Positions 53,201-61,962 of a stretch of DNA of 64,000 bases are shown here, piece by piece. The notes under the pieces are model-generated. The model was given only the letters and a program-made list of their open reading frames with translations, made no database searches and was not told where the DNA came from. Every line of letters starts with the position of its first letter. The stretch's first letter is position 1. This DNA is from Pedobacter puniceum (lineage in GTDB: Bacteria > Bacteroidota > Bacteroidia > Sphingobacteriales > Sphingobacteriaceae). The stretch lies in assembly GCF_009674685.1 (NCBI RefSeq), contig NZ_WKJI01000002.1:558001-622000 (forward strand), in the 5' to 3' direction. The translations under genes were made by a program, and so were the position numbers.

Positions 53201-53232
53201 AAAAGGGAGTCTTTTTTCAAAAACTCCCTTTT
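53201..53232 (-). terminator. Terminator of the major OmpA gene
   Basis: A 10-bp stem, AAAAGGGAGT (53201-53210) and ACTCCCTTTT (53223-53232), with a T-run on the minus strand. Confidence 0.85.
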
Positions 53233-53249
53233 CTTATAATTTGTTTTAA

Positions 53250-54701
53250 TTATTTCTGTCTGAATTCAACACGACGGTTTTTAACACGTCCTTCTTCAGT
53301 TGCGTTAGATGCAATAGGGCGGCTTTCACCGTAACCTTTTGTAGAAATTCTTTTTGCGTCTACACCAGAGTTAACTAAATAAGTTTTTACTGCATTAGCT
53401 CTATCAACAGATAATTGCATGTTGTAAGCATCAGTACCTTCTTCAGAAGCGTGGCCATCTAATTGAAGACCTTGAGCTTTATTAGCTCTCATCATAGATG
53501 AAATTTTATCTAAAGTAGGGTAAGCAGAAGTTCTTAAAACTGAAGAGTTATATTCGAACTGAATGTTATCAACACCAGACATAGTAGCTGAACCCATTTC
53601 AGGACAACCGTTTAATTCTGCAGTACCTTTTTCAGTAGGGCAATCATCTTTCCAATCTGGCACACCATCACCGTCAGTATCTAACTCGCAACCAGCACCA
53701 TCAACTTTAGCACCAGCAGGTGTATTAGGGCATTTATCTAAGTGATCAGCAACACCATCACCATCAGAATCTTTTTTAAGATCTTGAACAGATTGCTCAA
53801 CATTAGTAACGCGACCTTTTAATGCTTCAACTTCTTGACGTAATGTAGGATCTTTTAATTCATCATACATCATAGCAATTGGGTTAACCCAGTTTAAATC
53901 TGGTTTCGCTTTAGAACCTAAAGAGAATTCTAAACCACCACGTACAACAGAGAATTTATCTTTTGAAGTACCACCAGCGTAAACACCGTCAAAGTTATCA
54001 CCATCAATAAATTTGGTATCATAACCAAAATCTAAAGCAACACGGTCTGATAATTTAAATTTAACACCAGCACCTACAGGGATGTAAGCTTGTCTGATAT
54101 AGTCATTAGAACCTTCATCACCATATAAACCTTTGTTGTTTACTGCAGGAGTACCATCGCCACCAGCATAGGTAGTATATAACATTGGGTTAAAAGCAAT
54201 TAAACCATAACCAGCAGAAACATAGAAATTAACTGCATTTTCTCTTCTTAAGAAGTCTACAGTTGCTACGTTAACAACACCACTTAAGTTAATGTCATAT
54301 TGTACTTCTGTTTTTGCAGTACTAAATGGTCTTGCATCACCTGGTCTGAAAGTACCAACACCTTTATTATAAGCAATAACATTACCTCTGCTTAAGTTAC
54401 CTTGTAAGCCGAAAGAATGTGCTAATTGTTTTCTTAATGAGATACCGTAGTAAAAGCCCATTGTATGCTCGCCAAATTCAACGTTTTTACCGAAATCATT
54501 AGTACCACCAATGATACTTAAAGGTAAAGAACCACCAGCGTTAACGCCAAAAGTCCAAGTTCTGTACTGGCCTCTCCCTCCGAAAATCTTTGCAGACGAC
54601 GACGTCGTAGCAGGAGTTTCCTGCGCATGTGCCGCTACAGCGAAAGCAGTAGCTAATGATAAAGCGACCGTTTTCTTCAATGTAGAATAATTCATAATCA
54701 T
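53250..54701 (-). CDS. Major OmpA-family outer-membrane protein with TSP3-type repeats
   Basis: A 483-residue protein; the start may be the ATG at 54701 or the one at 54695 (MNYSTLKKT), two codons apart. A signal peptide ends near AHAQ. An outer-membrane barrel fills about residues 40-275. Then come a short coiled-coil segment (LRQEVEALKGRVTNVEQSV), calcium-binding thrombospondin-3-type repeats (DSDGDGVADHLDKCP and DTDGDGVPDWKDDCP, about 310-350) and the OmpA peptidoglycan-binding domain (LDGHASEEGTDAYN, then GRVKNRRVEFRQ). The preferred codons and strong terminator suggest an abundant protein that joins outer membrane and wall. Confidence 0.93.
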   Translation of the reverse strand: MIMNYSTLKKTVALSLATAFAVAAHAQETPATTSSSAKIFGGRGQYRTWTFGVNAGGSLPLSIIGGTNDFGKNVEFGEHTMGFYYGISLRKQLAHSFGLQGNLSRGNVIAYNKGVGTFRPGDARPFSTAKTEVQYDINLSGVVNVATVDFLRRENAVNFYVSAGYGLIAFNPMLYTTYAGGDGTPAVNNKGLYGDEGSNDYIRQAYIPVGAGVKFKLSDRVALDFGYDTKFIDGDNFDGVYAGGTSKDKFSVVRGGLEFSLGSKAKPDLNWVNPIAMMYDELKDPTLRQEVEALKGRVTNVEQSVQDLKKDSDGDGVADHLDKCPNTPAGAKVDGAGCELDTDGDGVPDWKDDCPTEKGTAELNGCPEMGSATMSGVDNIQFEYNSSVLRTSAYPTLDKISSMMRANKAQGLQLDGHASEEGTDAYNMQLSVDRANAVKTYLVNSGVDAKRISTKGYGESRPIASNATEEGRVKNRRVEFRQK

Positions 54702-54853
54702 TTTTTTAAAGGTTAAACAATTTTAATTGTAATTTGTCGTAAAAATAAATTTTAAGTTTGACATCAGCAACTCATCAAACTTCATTCCAAAATATTTTTA
54801 ATATCTAAAGTTTATACGAATGATTTTAAAATAGGGTTTCTTAAATTAGTTTC

Positions 54854-56143
54854 ATGAAATATACTACTGAAAATGCAGATTTATTCGTTCTAAATCGCAA
54901 TAATTTCTCTAAGCACCTAAAAAAAAGCAGCTTAGCCATTTTTAATTCAAACGATGAATATACCAGAAGCGGAGATCAATTATATAAATTTAAGCAGAAT
55001 CCGGATTTATATTACCTATCCGGAATAGACCAAGAACAAACCATTTTATTACTTTTCCCCGATTGTCCTAATCCTTTGTACAAAGAAGTCCTATTTTTAA
55101 GACAAACCAATGAGCATATAGCTATTTGGGAAGGGCACAAGTATACAAAGGAAGAAGCTCAACGTGTTTCGGGAATTAAAAATATCTATTGGTTAGATGA
55201 TTTCTGGAATATTTTATCTGCTGTAATTCATTATGCAGAAAATATTTATCTCAATACTAATGAGAATGACCGTTATGCAAATCATGTTCCTTATAGGGAT
55301 TTGAGATTTATTGAGGACTTAAAATCTAAATATCCTTTACATCACTACCAACGTGTTGCGCCTATTATGCGGAATTTAAGGATGGTGAAATCTGAAATAG
55401 AAGTTGCTATTACGCAAAAGGCATGTAATATTACCGGAGACGCTTTTAACAGGGTATTAAAATTTGTTAAGCCTGGCGTGATGGAGTATGAAATTGAGGC
55501 AGAAATTATTCACGAGTTTATTAGACAAGGTGCCACAGGCCATGCTTACGAACCTATTATAGCTTCAGGCAAAAACGCTTGCGTACTGCATTATAATGAT
55601 AATAATCAGCCATGTAAAGATGGCGATGTTATATTATTTGACTTTGCAGCAGAGTATGCAAACTATAATGCAGATTTAAGCAGATCTATCCCGGTGAACG
55701 GCCGCTTTACTAAACGCCAGAAAGATGTTTATAATGCTGTTTTACATGTTTTTAAAGAAGCAAAGAAGATGTTGGTACCAGGCACTATTTGGAACGAATA
55801 CCATGATGAAGTAGGAAAAATTATGACAAGCGAATTGATAAAGCTTGGTTTATTAGACAAACATGATGTTGCTAAACAAAATCCGGCAGTACCTGCATAT
55901 AAAAAATATTTCATGCATGGCACATCGCATCATTTAGGTTTAGATGTACATGATATTTCTGATAGGTACAAGCCATTTGAAGCTGGTAACATTTTAACCT
56001 GCGAGCCAGGAATTTATATTTTGGAAGAAAATTTAGGTATCAGGCTAGAGAACGATATTCTAGTAACTGCAAATGATCCGGTAGATTTAATGGCACATAT
56101 CCCCATAGAAGCAGAGGAAATAGAAGCTATCATGAACGCATAA
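54854..56143 (+). CDS. Aminopeptidase P family protein (M24B, Xaa-Pro aminopeptidase)
   Basis: A 429-residue metalloenzyme that removes N-terminal residues ahead of proline. The N-terminal creatinase-like domain includes YYLSGIDQEQTILLLFP. The catalytic pita-bread domain holds the metal ligands: FDFAAEYANYNADLSRSIP (two Asp), HGTSHHLGLDVHD (His), LTCEPGIYI (Glu) and GIRLENDILVT (Glu). No signal peptide, so cytosolic. The 3' end overlaps the convergent meaB gene by 14 nt. Confidence 0.92.
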   Translation: MKYTTENADLFVLNRNNFSKHLKKSSLAIFNSNDEYTRSGDQLYKFKQNPDLYYLSGIDQEQTILLLFPDCPNPLYKEVLFLRQTNEHIAIWEGHKYTKEEAQRVSGIKNIYWLDDFWNILSAVIHYAENIYLNTNENDRYANHVPYRDLRFIEDLKSKYPLHHYQRVAPIMRNLRMVKSEIEVAITQKACNITGDAFNRVLKFVKPGVMEYEIEAEIIHEFIRQGATGHAYEPIIASGKNACVLHYNDNNQPCKDGDVILFDFAAEYANYNADLSRSIPVNGRFTKRQKDVYNAVLHVFKEAKKMLVPGTIWNEYHDEVGKIMTSELIKLGLLDKHDVAKQNPAVPAYKKYFMHGTSHHLGLDVHDISDRYKPFEAGNILTCEPGIYILEENLGIRLENDILVTANDPVDLMAHIPIEAEEIEAIMNA

Positions 56144-57023
56144 AAGTTTCTATAAACTGATAAATATTAAAATGAGGATGATAAGCTTCGGTAATTTTTT
56201 GCTGAAGCTTATTTTTTTTTATATCTCTCATCCTATAATTCTGGATTAGCTGCCAAGCTTTTTGGGTAAGCAATTCTATTTTCTTAAGCCCATCATGAGG
56301 TTTAAAAGCCAAAATTTCATTGGCAAGTTCAATAACGCCGATTCCCTTATCGGCGATGGTATTAAAAACTTTTATTTGTTGATGCTTTTCTCTAATTAAT
56401 TTTTGAAGACTAATGGTAAATAATTGAGCGTCTGGCCTATCTGATTTGTTTACAATAAAAACATCAGCAATTTCCATTAAGCCCGATTTAATATGCTGTA
56501 TTTCATCACCAGATTCTGGAACTAGAACTACCATGGTTAAATCTGCCAAGCCAGCAATTTCAACCTCAGACTGCCCAACACCAACAGTTTCTACAAAAAT
56601 AAAATCGAAATGAGCGGCTTTTAAAACATCCGTCATTTCTATGGTTTTGCTAGATAAGCCACCTAAAGCACCTCTGGTTGCTAAAGAACGAATAAAAACA
56701 TTTGGGTGATTGAATTGATCTTTCATCCGAATACGGTCTCCCAACAAAGAACCAAAACTAAAAGGCGATGTTGGGTCTACTGCTAAAATTGCTATCCTTT
56801 TTCCTTTTTGAGCTAAATTCCCAATTAAACTATTTAATAAAGTGCTTTTCCCAGCCCCAGGCGGACCAGTAACTCCAATAACAGGAGTTTGGTGTGGATG
56901 TAAAGATTTTAAAATAGCATCAGCCCCAGCTAAATCATTTTCTACAATTGTTAAAGCCCTGGCAAGAGATTTAACATCTCCAGAACTAATACTTACTAAT
57001 AGTTTTTTTGCCTTGTCTAACAT
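56130..57023 (-). CDS. meaB: Methylmalonyl-CoA mutase-associated GTPase MeaB
   Basis: A 297-residue G3E-type GTPase that protects and loads the B12-dependent methylmalonyl-CoA mutase. Walker A is GPPGAGKST (53-61), DPTSPFSFGSLLGDRIRM is the switch region, FVETVGVGQSEVEI the family hallmark and NKSD the base-binding motif. The mutase genes are not in the window. With nrdJ it is the second sign that this organism uses cobalamin. Confidence 0.95.
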   Translation of the reverse strand: MLDKAKKLLVSISSGDVKSLARALTIVENDLAGADAILKSLHPHQTPVIGVTGPPGAGKSTLLNSLIGNLAQKGKRIAILAVDPTSPFSFGSLLGDRIRMKDQFNHPNVFIRSLATRGALGGLSSKTIEMTDVLKAAHFDFIFVETVGVGQSEVEIAGLADLTMVVLVPESGDEIQHIKSGLMEIADVFIVNKSDRPDAQLFTISLQKLIREKHQQIKVFNTIADKGIGVIELANEILAFKPHDGLKKIELLTQKAWQLIQNYRMRDIKKNKLQQKITEAYHPHFNIYQFIETFMRS

Positions 57024-57067
57024 TAATTTAACTTTGGTTATGTTTCAAGTAAAAATATCAATTTAAA

Positions 57068-58306
57068 ATGAGCAAGATGGCTAAAGCCGGCATTTATTCT
57101 TTATTAAAAGAACATGCTTTAGAAGCAACTTGTTTTTTACTCATCTTTGGATTGTTTTTTTCTAGAGCAATTTTATCCATTTCTCTTCCTATAATGCTTT
57201 TAATAGCTATAAATAGCTTTTATCATCATCAAAAAATCAATCCTATAAAGCTAAAGCACTATTTTTTTATAGGGCTATACATTCTTATATGTTTAAGTAT
57301 TTGGAATACTACAGATAAAGTTACATGGCTAAATATCCTATTTAAAAATAGCTTTTTATGGGTATTACCTTTGGTTTTTATATTCGCTAAAAAACCTGGT
57401 GAGGCTACAATTCAACGTTTAGTTTCATTTTTTGGATTTTGCGGAGTTCTTTGTATCAGTATAGATTTGGTATGGATATTATCTCATCAGCAAATATATA
57501 AAGAGATTATTGCTAAAAGCGGCAGCATAACTTCGGTTTTAGGGCCTTACCATACAGAACTTGGCCTGCTTTACAGCATTGCTTTTACAGCTTTATGGAT
57601 GTCACTTTTAAATCAAAAAGAGCCAATTAAAAAAAGAATTATTATAGCCTTATTGATTCTATTTCTGATGGGTTTAATCATAATAGCGCAACGTTTCACC
57701 CTAATTTCCTTATTACTTTCAGGATTATTTTTTATAGGTAGAGAGCTTATCATCACCAAAAATTATAAATACTTAGGTTATGCTCTTCTATTATTTTTAG
57801 CTGCTATTATTGTTTATCAAAAAGTGCCCGCTATTAAGCAAAAAGTTATTTATACTAAAAATGACATCATCAGTTTAGTAGAAAACCAAAATCCTAATTA
57901 TTTGTCCATAAGCCAGCGTTGGGCAGCAAATAAATGTGCAATAGAAGTTATTAAAAACAATGTTTTTATAGGTGTGGCTCCTGCAGATTTAAAACATGAA
58001 ATGGATGAACAATATGCCCTAAACTCCTATTGGCTCATCCCTCAAAACAGAGTTTTTATCCATAATCAATACTTATATTTTTTAGCCTCATATGGCGTAA
58101 TTCTTAGTGTTTTTATTTTTATAGGTGGGTTAATCATCCTATTTAAAGAAATAACGCATAACATCAAATTTTTAGCTTTTATTATCCCAATTATCCTCCA
58201 CATGTTTACAGATAATACCATGGAAAGACAGATAAGCGGTATTAGTGTAGTATTTTTGTTACTTTTATTCACGAATTTTAAAATCAAAACTTTATCAGAA
58301 AGATGA
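57068..58306 (+). CDS. O-antigen ligase / polymerase family membrane protein
   Basis: A 412-residue inner-membrane protein with about ten helices and the Wzy_C-like pattern: a large periplasmic loop (about 255-345) with ISQRWAANKCAIEVIKNNVFIGVAPADL followed by HNQYLYFLASYGVI. The HNxxL motif is the hallmark of O-antigen ligases and polymerases. It opens the polysaccharide locus. Its stop overlaps the ATG of the next glycosyltransferase (ATGA). Whether it ligates or polymerises cannot be told. Confidence 0.85.
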   Translation: MSKMAKAGIYSLLKEHALEATCFLLIFGLFFSRAILSISLPIMLLIAINSFYHHQKINPIKLKHYFFIGLYILICLSIWNTTDKVTWLNILFKNSFLWVLPLVFIFAKKPGEATIQRLVSFFGFCGVLCISIDLVWILSHQQIYKEIIAKSGSITSVLGPYHTELGLLYSIAFTALWMSLLNQKEPIKKRIIIALLILFLMGLIIIAQRFTLISLLLSGLFFIGRELIITKNYKYLGYALLLFLAAIIVYQKVPAIKQKVIYTKNDIISLVENQNPNYLSISQRWAANKCAIEVIKNNVFIGVAPADLKHEMDEQYALNSYWLIPQNRVFIHNQYLYFLASYGVILSVFIFIGGLIILFKEITHNIKFLAFIIPIILHMFTDNTMERQISGISVVFLLLLFTNFKIKTLSER

Positions 58307-59181
58307 AAGTAGCTGGCTTTACCTTTATTAGAAACGCTGTAGTTAATGATTATCCCATAGTAGAGGCAATTACATCCATCTTACCCCTATGCGATGAATT
58401 TATTATCGCTCATGGAAATTCTACTGATAATACTTTACAATTATTACAGGCTATAAATTCTCCAAAAATCAGAATTATTGATACTGTTTGGGATGATAGC
58501 GTTAGAGAAGGCGGTAAAACTTTTGCGTTAGAAACAGACAAAGCATTTAAAGCTATATCATCAGATGCAGATTGGGCGTTCTATATCCAAGGCGATGAGG
58601 TTGTGCATGAAAAATATCATGAAACCATTAAAAAAGAAATGCAGCTATGTTTAGAAGATAAAAACATAGAAGGCTTATTGTTTAAGTATCTACATTTTTA
58701 TGGTTCTTATGATTATATCGCTACTTCTAGACGTTGGTATAGAAAAGAAATAAGAATCATCAAAAATTTAAAAGGCATGCATTCTTACAGAGATGCGCAA
58801 GGATTTAGATTTGAGGATAGAAAAATAAAGGTTAAAGAAATTGATGCTTATATTTATCATTATGGATGGGTTAAACCACCACATGGGCTAAACCATAAGG
58901 TGAGAAATTTCAATAAGTTTTATCGTGATGATGAATGGATTGAAACCAACATCCCAAAAGCAGAAAGCTTTGATTATGGCAATGCAGACGAGTTGGTGAA
59001 ATTTAATTCTAGTCACCCTGTAGCGATTCAGCAACGAATTACGAATACTAATTGGGAGTTCGCTTTTGACCCTACAGCAGTAAAGAAAAAACTAAATTTT
59101 AGAAGGCGCCTATTAAAATGGATAGAAGAGCGAACAGGATATAGGCCTTTTGAGTACAAGAATTATAATAAAGTAAAGTAA
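58303..59181 (+). CDS. Family 2 glycosyltransferase
   Basis: A 292-residue GT-A fold glycosyltransferase, cytosolic face of the membrane. Seen: GFTFIRNAVVNDYPIVEAI at the start, DEFIIAHGNSTDNTLQLL, and the metal-binding motif WAFYIQGDEVVHEKY, with GDE in place of DxD. This pattern is near the WaaE/KdtX-like group. The sugar is unknown. It overlaps the O-antigen ligase gene by 4 nt and is followed after 2 nt by a second GT2 gene. Confidence 0.87.
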   Translation: MKVAGFTFIRNAVVNDYPIVEAITSILPLCDEFIIAHGNSTDNTLQLLQAINSPKIRIIDTVWDDSVREGGKTFALETDKAFKAISSDADWAFYIQGDEVVHEKYHETIKKEMQLCLEDKNIEGLLFKYLHFYGSYDYIATSRRWYRKEIRIIKNLKGMHSYRDAQGFRFEDRKIKVKEIDAYIYHYGWVKPPHGLNHKVRNFNKFYRDDEWIETNIPKAESFDYGNADELVKFNSSHPVAIQQRITNTNWEFAFDPTAVKKKLNFRRRLLKWIEERTGYRPFEYKNYNKVK

Positions 59182-59183
59182 AG

Positions 59184-60173
59184 ATGATGCGAAGTATCTC
59201 TGTAATCATCCCCAATTATAATGGGAAACATTTATTTGAAAAGTATTTTGAGCATAATTTTAATGTGATTAAAAATAGCATTAATGATGTAGAGATAATT
59301 GTTGTAGACGACGCTTCTCTAGATGATTCCGTTTGCTTTTTAAAAGAAAAATATAATAATCAAATAACTATAATAGAGAAAGATAAAAATACAGGGTTTT
59401 CTGATACTTGTAATAAAGGGATTGAGATAGCCTCCAAAGAACTTATATTTCTTTTAAATACTGATGTGTATCTCACAAGCTCTTACTTCGATAAATTGTT
59501 TTGTTATTTTGAAAAAGCAGATACTTTTGGAGTAATGGGTAGAATAATTGGAATGAATGATGATTTCATTCAAGATGCTGCCAGAATGCCAGAGTTACAT
59601 GGAAAAAAAATAAGAATTAAAAATTCTTATTACGTAGAAGATGACAATTTTTTCACACCAACGATATTTTTAGCAGGTTCAGCAGTATTAGTAAACACAA
59701 AAAAAATTAAACTTATTGGTGGATTCAATAATTTATTCAGTCCCTTTTATGGAGAAGATTTTGAACTATGTTTGAGGGCATGGAGAATGGGCTGGAAGTG
59801 CTATTATGAGCATGAAGCTGTTTGTAGACATGAAATATCTGGTACGACAAAAGATTACAAAAAAAGAAATTGGGTAAAGTTTATATATTTTAGAAATAGA
59901 TACTTTGCTCATTTTTTACATTTAGACGGTTTAGACTTGTTAAAATGGAATATTCAAATTTTCATTTTTGACTTTCTACTATCTGTTTTAATGCTCAAAT
60001 TTTATAAAGTTAAGGCTTATATAAGCTATTTATCCAATTTAAGTCTCCTTATTCAAAGTAAAAAGCATTTTACTTTCCTAATGGAAAAACAATCTGGTAA
60101 AAGTATAAATCTTGGACTCGTCATTAATAACATAGAAAAAATGACAAAAAATAAGAAAATCATAAAAGTTTAA
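59184..60173 (+). CDS. Family 2 glycosyltransferase (rhamnosyltransferase-like)
   Basis: A 329-residue GT-A enzyme of the WbbL-like kind. The core is SISVIIPNYNGK, IIVVDDASLDDS, LIFLLNTDVYLT (the DxD-like motif), FGVMGRIIG, FLAGSAVLVNTKKIKLIGGFNNLF and GEDFELCLRAWRMGWKCYYEHEAVCRHE, all as in the family. The two ATGs at the start are both possible. It ends in a Lys-rich tail with two hydrophobic stretches that may associate with the membrane. It is the last gene of the ligase-GT2-GT2 unit. Confidence 0.88.
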   Translation: MMRSISVIIPNYNGKHLFEKYFEHNFNVIKNSINDVEIIVVDDASLDDSVCFLKEKYNNQITIIEKDKNTGFSDTCNKGIEIASKELIFLLNTDVYLTSSYFDKLFCYFEKADTFGVMGRIIGMNDDFIQDAARMPELHGKKIRIKNSYYVEDDNFFTPTIFLAGSAVLVNTKKIKLIGGFNNLFSPFYGEDFELCLRAWRMGWKCYYEHEAVCRHEISGTTKDYKKRNWVKFIYFRNRYFAHFLHLDGLDLLKWNIQIFIFDFLLSVLMLKFYKVKAYISYLSNLSLLIQSKKHFTFLMEKQSGKSINLGLVINNIEKMTKNKKIIKV

Positions 60174-60184
60174 TTTGATACTAA

Positions 60185-60220
60185 ATTTAGTAGCTATAGC
60201 TACCTCTATAGCTACTAAAT
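60185..60220. terminator. 15-bp perfect inverted repeat between GT2 and lectin genes
   Basis: ATTTAGTAGCTATAG (60185-60199) and its exact complement (60206-60220) with a 6-nt loop. The position between convergent gene ends suggests transcription termination, but the T-run is missing on both strands. Confidence 0.6.
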
Positions 60221-60238
60221 CATATATGTGATTATATC

Positions 60239-61006
60239 CTAGTAGGTATAAGTATAACCTCTAGGTGATCTGAACTTGCCGTTATGAGAACTTCTTTTAC
60301 CTCCTGCTGTTCCTGTGCTCGCAATAATATAAGAAGTACCTAAATTACTTAAGTTGGTATTATCAGGATAGTAAAATACCAAATTACCATCGTCTTGTAA
60401 GATTAAGAGTGCTTGTTGAGGTTGTCCCGGAAATAAGCCAGTTGGATTGGTACTTGCATTCCATATAGGGGTACCAGGAGAATATACTGAAATCGGATTT
60501 TTATAAATTACTAAGTTTCCATCTGATTGGCACCTAAAAGAATAATTGCCGGCACCACTAACCGAACCCGATCTCCAAATAGCACTATTGGCAGAATTAT
60601 ATAAAACTAAATTTCCATCCCCTTGCATGACTAAACGATAAACACCGTTTGGTGAGTATAAAGTTTCATTAGTGTTAAGTTCGGTTCGGATATTATAACC
60701 ATTGTTAAAACTAGATCCTGCAAACCTAAGAATAGAATTACTACAAGTTGAATAATGACTAGGTGCTGAAACAGGTCCAGTCCCATAATAATTCCATTCG
60801 CCAGGAATAGAACCAGTATAGTAGTCATAAAAACAAAAAACAGAGTTTAATGTCGACGCAGTTTCTTGTAATGACGACTTTTCGCCTAATCGACTACTAG
60901 AATGTTTTTCATTTGATGTGGTTTTAGTAACTTCAACATCTTCTTTGCTACAAGCTGTTAAGGTAGATACAGCAATTGCTACAATAAATAAAAATTTAAT
61001 TTTCAT
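60239..61006 (-). CDS. B-lectin (bulb-type mannose-binding lectin) lipoprotein
   Basis: A 255-residue lipoprotein with lipobox LTAC (Cys19), so anchored to a membrane and likely surface-exposed. After a Ser/Lys-rich linker, residues about 100-230 form a bulb-type lectin fold with three intact QxDxNxVxY mannose-binding motifs: QGDGNLVLY (128-136), QSDGNLVIY (160-168) and QDDGNLVFY (204-212). The last 25 residues are basic (KRSSHNGKFRSPRG). Such domains occur in plant lectins and in lectin-like bacteriocins. It lies in a glycan locus, so binding of the cell's own or a rival's glycan is possible. It has a hairpin right at its start codon. Confidence 0.82.
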   Translation of the reverse strand: MKIKFLFIVAIAVSTLTACSKEDVEVTKTTSNEKHSSSRLGEKSSLQETASTLNSVFCFYDYYTGSIPGEWNYYGTGPVSAPSHYSTCSNSILRFAGSSFNNGYNIRTELNTNETLYSPNGVYRLVMQGDGNLVLYNSANSAIWRSGSVSGAGNYSFRCQSDGNLVIYKNPISVYSPGTPIWNASTNPTGLFPGQPQQALLILQDDGNLVFYYPDNTNLSNLGTSYIIASTGTAGGKRSSHNGKFRSPRGYTYTY

Positions 61007-61008
61007 GA

Positions 61009-61036
61009 TAAAATGTATTTGATGAACTACATTTTA
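61009..61036 (-). promoter_or_regulatory. Hairpin just before the lectin start codon
   Basis: TAAAATGTA and TACATTTTA form a 9-bp inverted repeat ending 2 nt before the lectin ATG (61006). It could mask the ribosome site or end the FkbM transcript; it is AT-rich and so weak. Confidence 0.4.
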
Positions 61037-61066
61037 CGACTTTGAAAATTTAATGTTGCAAAAAAT

Positions 61067-61798
61067 TTAAAATTTCTCGAAGATAAAATTATTACAATAC
61101 GGTTTATTATTAAAATTTTGATGCTTTTCAAAAGAAAAATCTACAAGAGGTAAAAACTCTGTATCCTTAATAAAAAAACCTTTATAACCTAAATCTTGTA
61201 AAAAATTAAACACCTGTTTTACCTTTTCCTGACCAACATGTCTTTCTTCAGATTCAATAATTAGTTTTGGGGAATATTTCTTTAATGTTTCAATCCCTCC
61301 TAAAAGAACTTCCAACTCATTACCTTCAACATCAATTTTTAACAACTTAGGTGATATATGATTGGTTTGGCAGTATTCATCTAAAGTAAGCGTCTGAATT
61401 TTTTGCTCTAAGACCTCTTGTTCTTTGTTGAAAATATCTATTAAGCTAGCTCCCGGTGAACTTTTTTTACTTCCTTTTATAGGTATTCTTAATGTAAGTA
61501 TATCTTTTGTATTTGACAGTGCAACATTATTGATAAAAACGTTATTCCATCCCAAATAGGCTTTAAGTTTAACCAAATAATTAAAAAGAGAAATTTGAGG
61601 TTCAAAAGCATATACCTTACCTTTTTCTCCTATTTGCTTCTTAATAAAATATAAATATCCGCCTTTATGAGCTCCAATATCTAGAACTGTATCTCCAACT
61701 TTTACATTTTCTAGAATATATTTAATTCCTCCTTTATCAGTTTTATTTTGATAACGAAACGCTCTAAATTTTAAGTTTAGTTGATGTAGAAAGTTCAT
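61067..61798 (-). CDS. FkbM family methyltransferase
   Basis: A 243-residue SAM-dependent methyltransferase. Motif I is VLDIGAHKGGYLYFI (about 36-50), the next acidic strand is KVYAFEPQ, and LLKIDVEGNELEVLLGG is the FkbM hallmark (about 163-179). FkbM proteins often methylate hydroxyl groups of sugars, and the neighbours are polysaccharide genes, so sugar O-methylation is the likely role. It is 60 nt upstream of the lectin gene on the same strand. Confidence 0.88.
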   Translation of the reverse strand: MNFLHQLNLKFRAFRYQNKTDKGGIKYILENVKVGDTVLDIGAHKGGYLYFIKKQIGEKGKVYAFEPQISLFNYLVKLKAYLGWNNVFINNVALSNTKDILTLRIPIKGSKKSSPGASLIDIFNKEQEVLEQKIQTLTLDEYCQTNHISPKLLKIDVEGNELEVLLGGIETLKKYSPKLIIESEERHVGQEKVKQVFNFLQDLGYKGFFIKDTEFLPLVDFSFEKHQNFNNKPYCNNFIFEKF

Positions 61799-61919
61799 AT
61801 TTTTTTTGCCGAATATAGTAACATAATCTTATATTATCTATCTGTACAATCCATTTCTATCTTTTTATAAACAATAATATTTTCTTTTAATATCAAGACA
61901 GTAAACATGACATGAAAAA

Positions 61920-61951
61920 TTGAACATCAACCTAAAAATTTTATACCTTTG
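61920..61951 (+). promoter_or_regulatory. Promoter of the MsbA-like exporter gene
   Basis: TTG (61920-61922), 21 nt, then TACCTTTG (61944-61951), 11 nt before the ATG. A good match to the Bacteroidota consensus. Confidence 0.6.
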
Positions 61952-61962
61952 AAATTTAAAGA

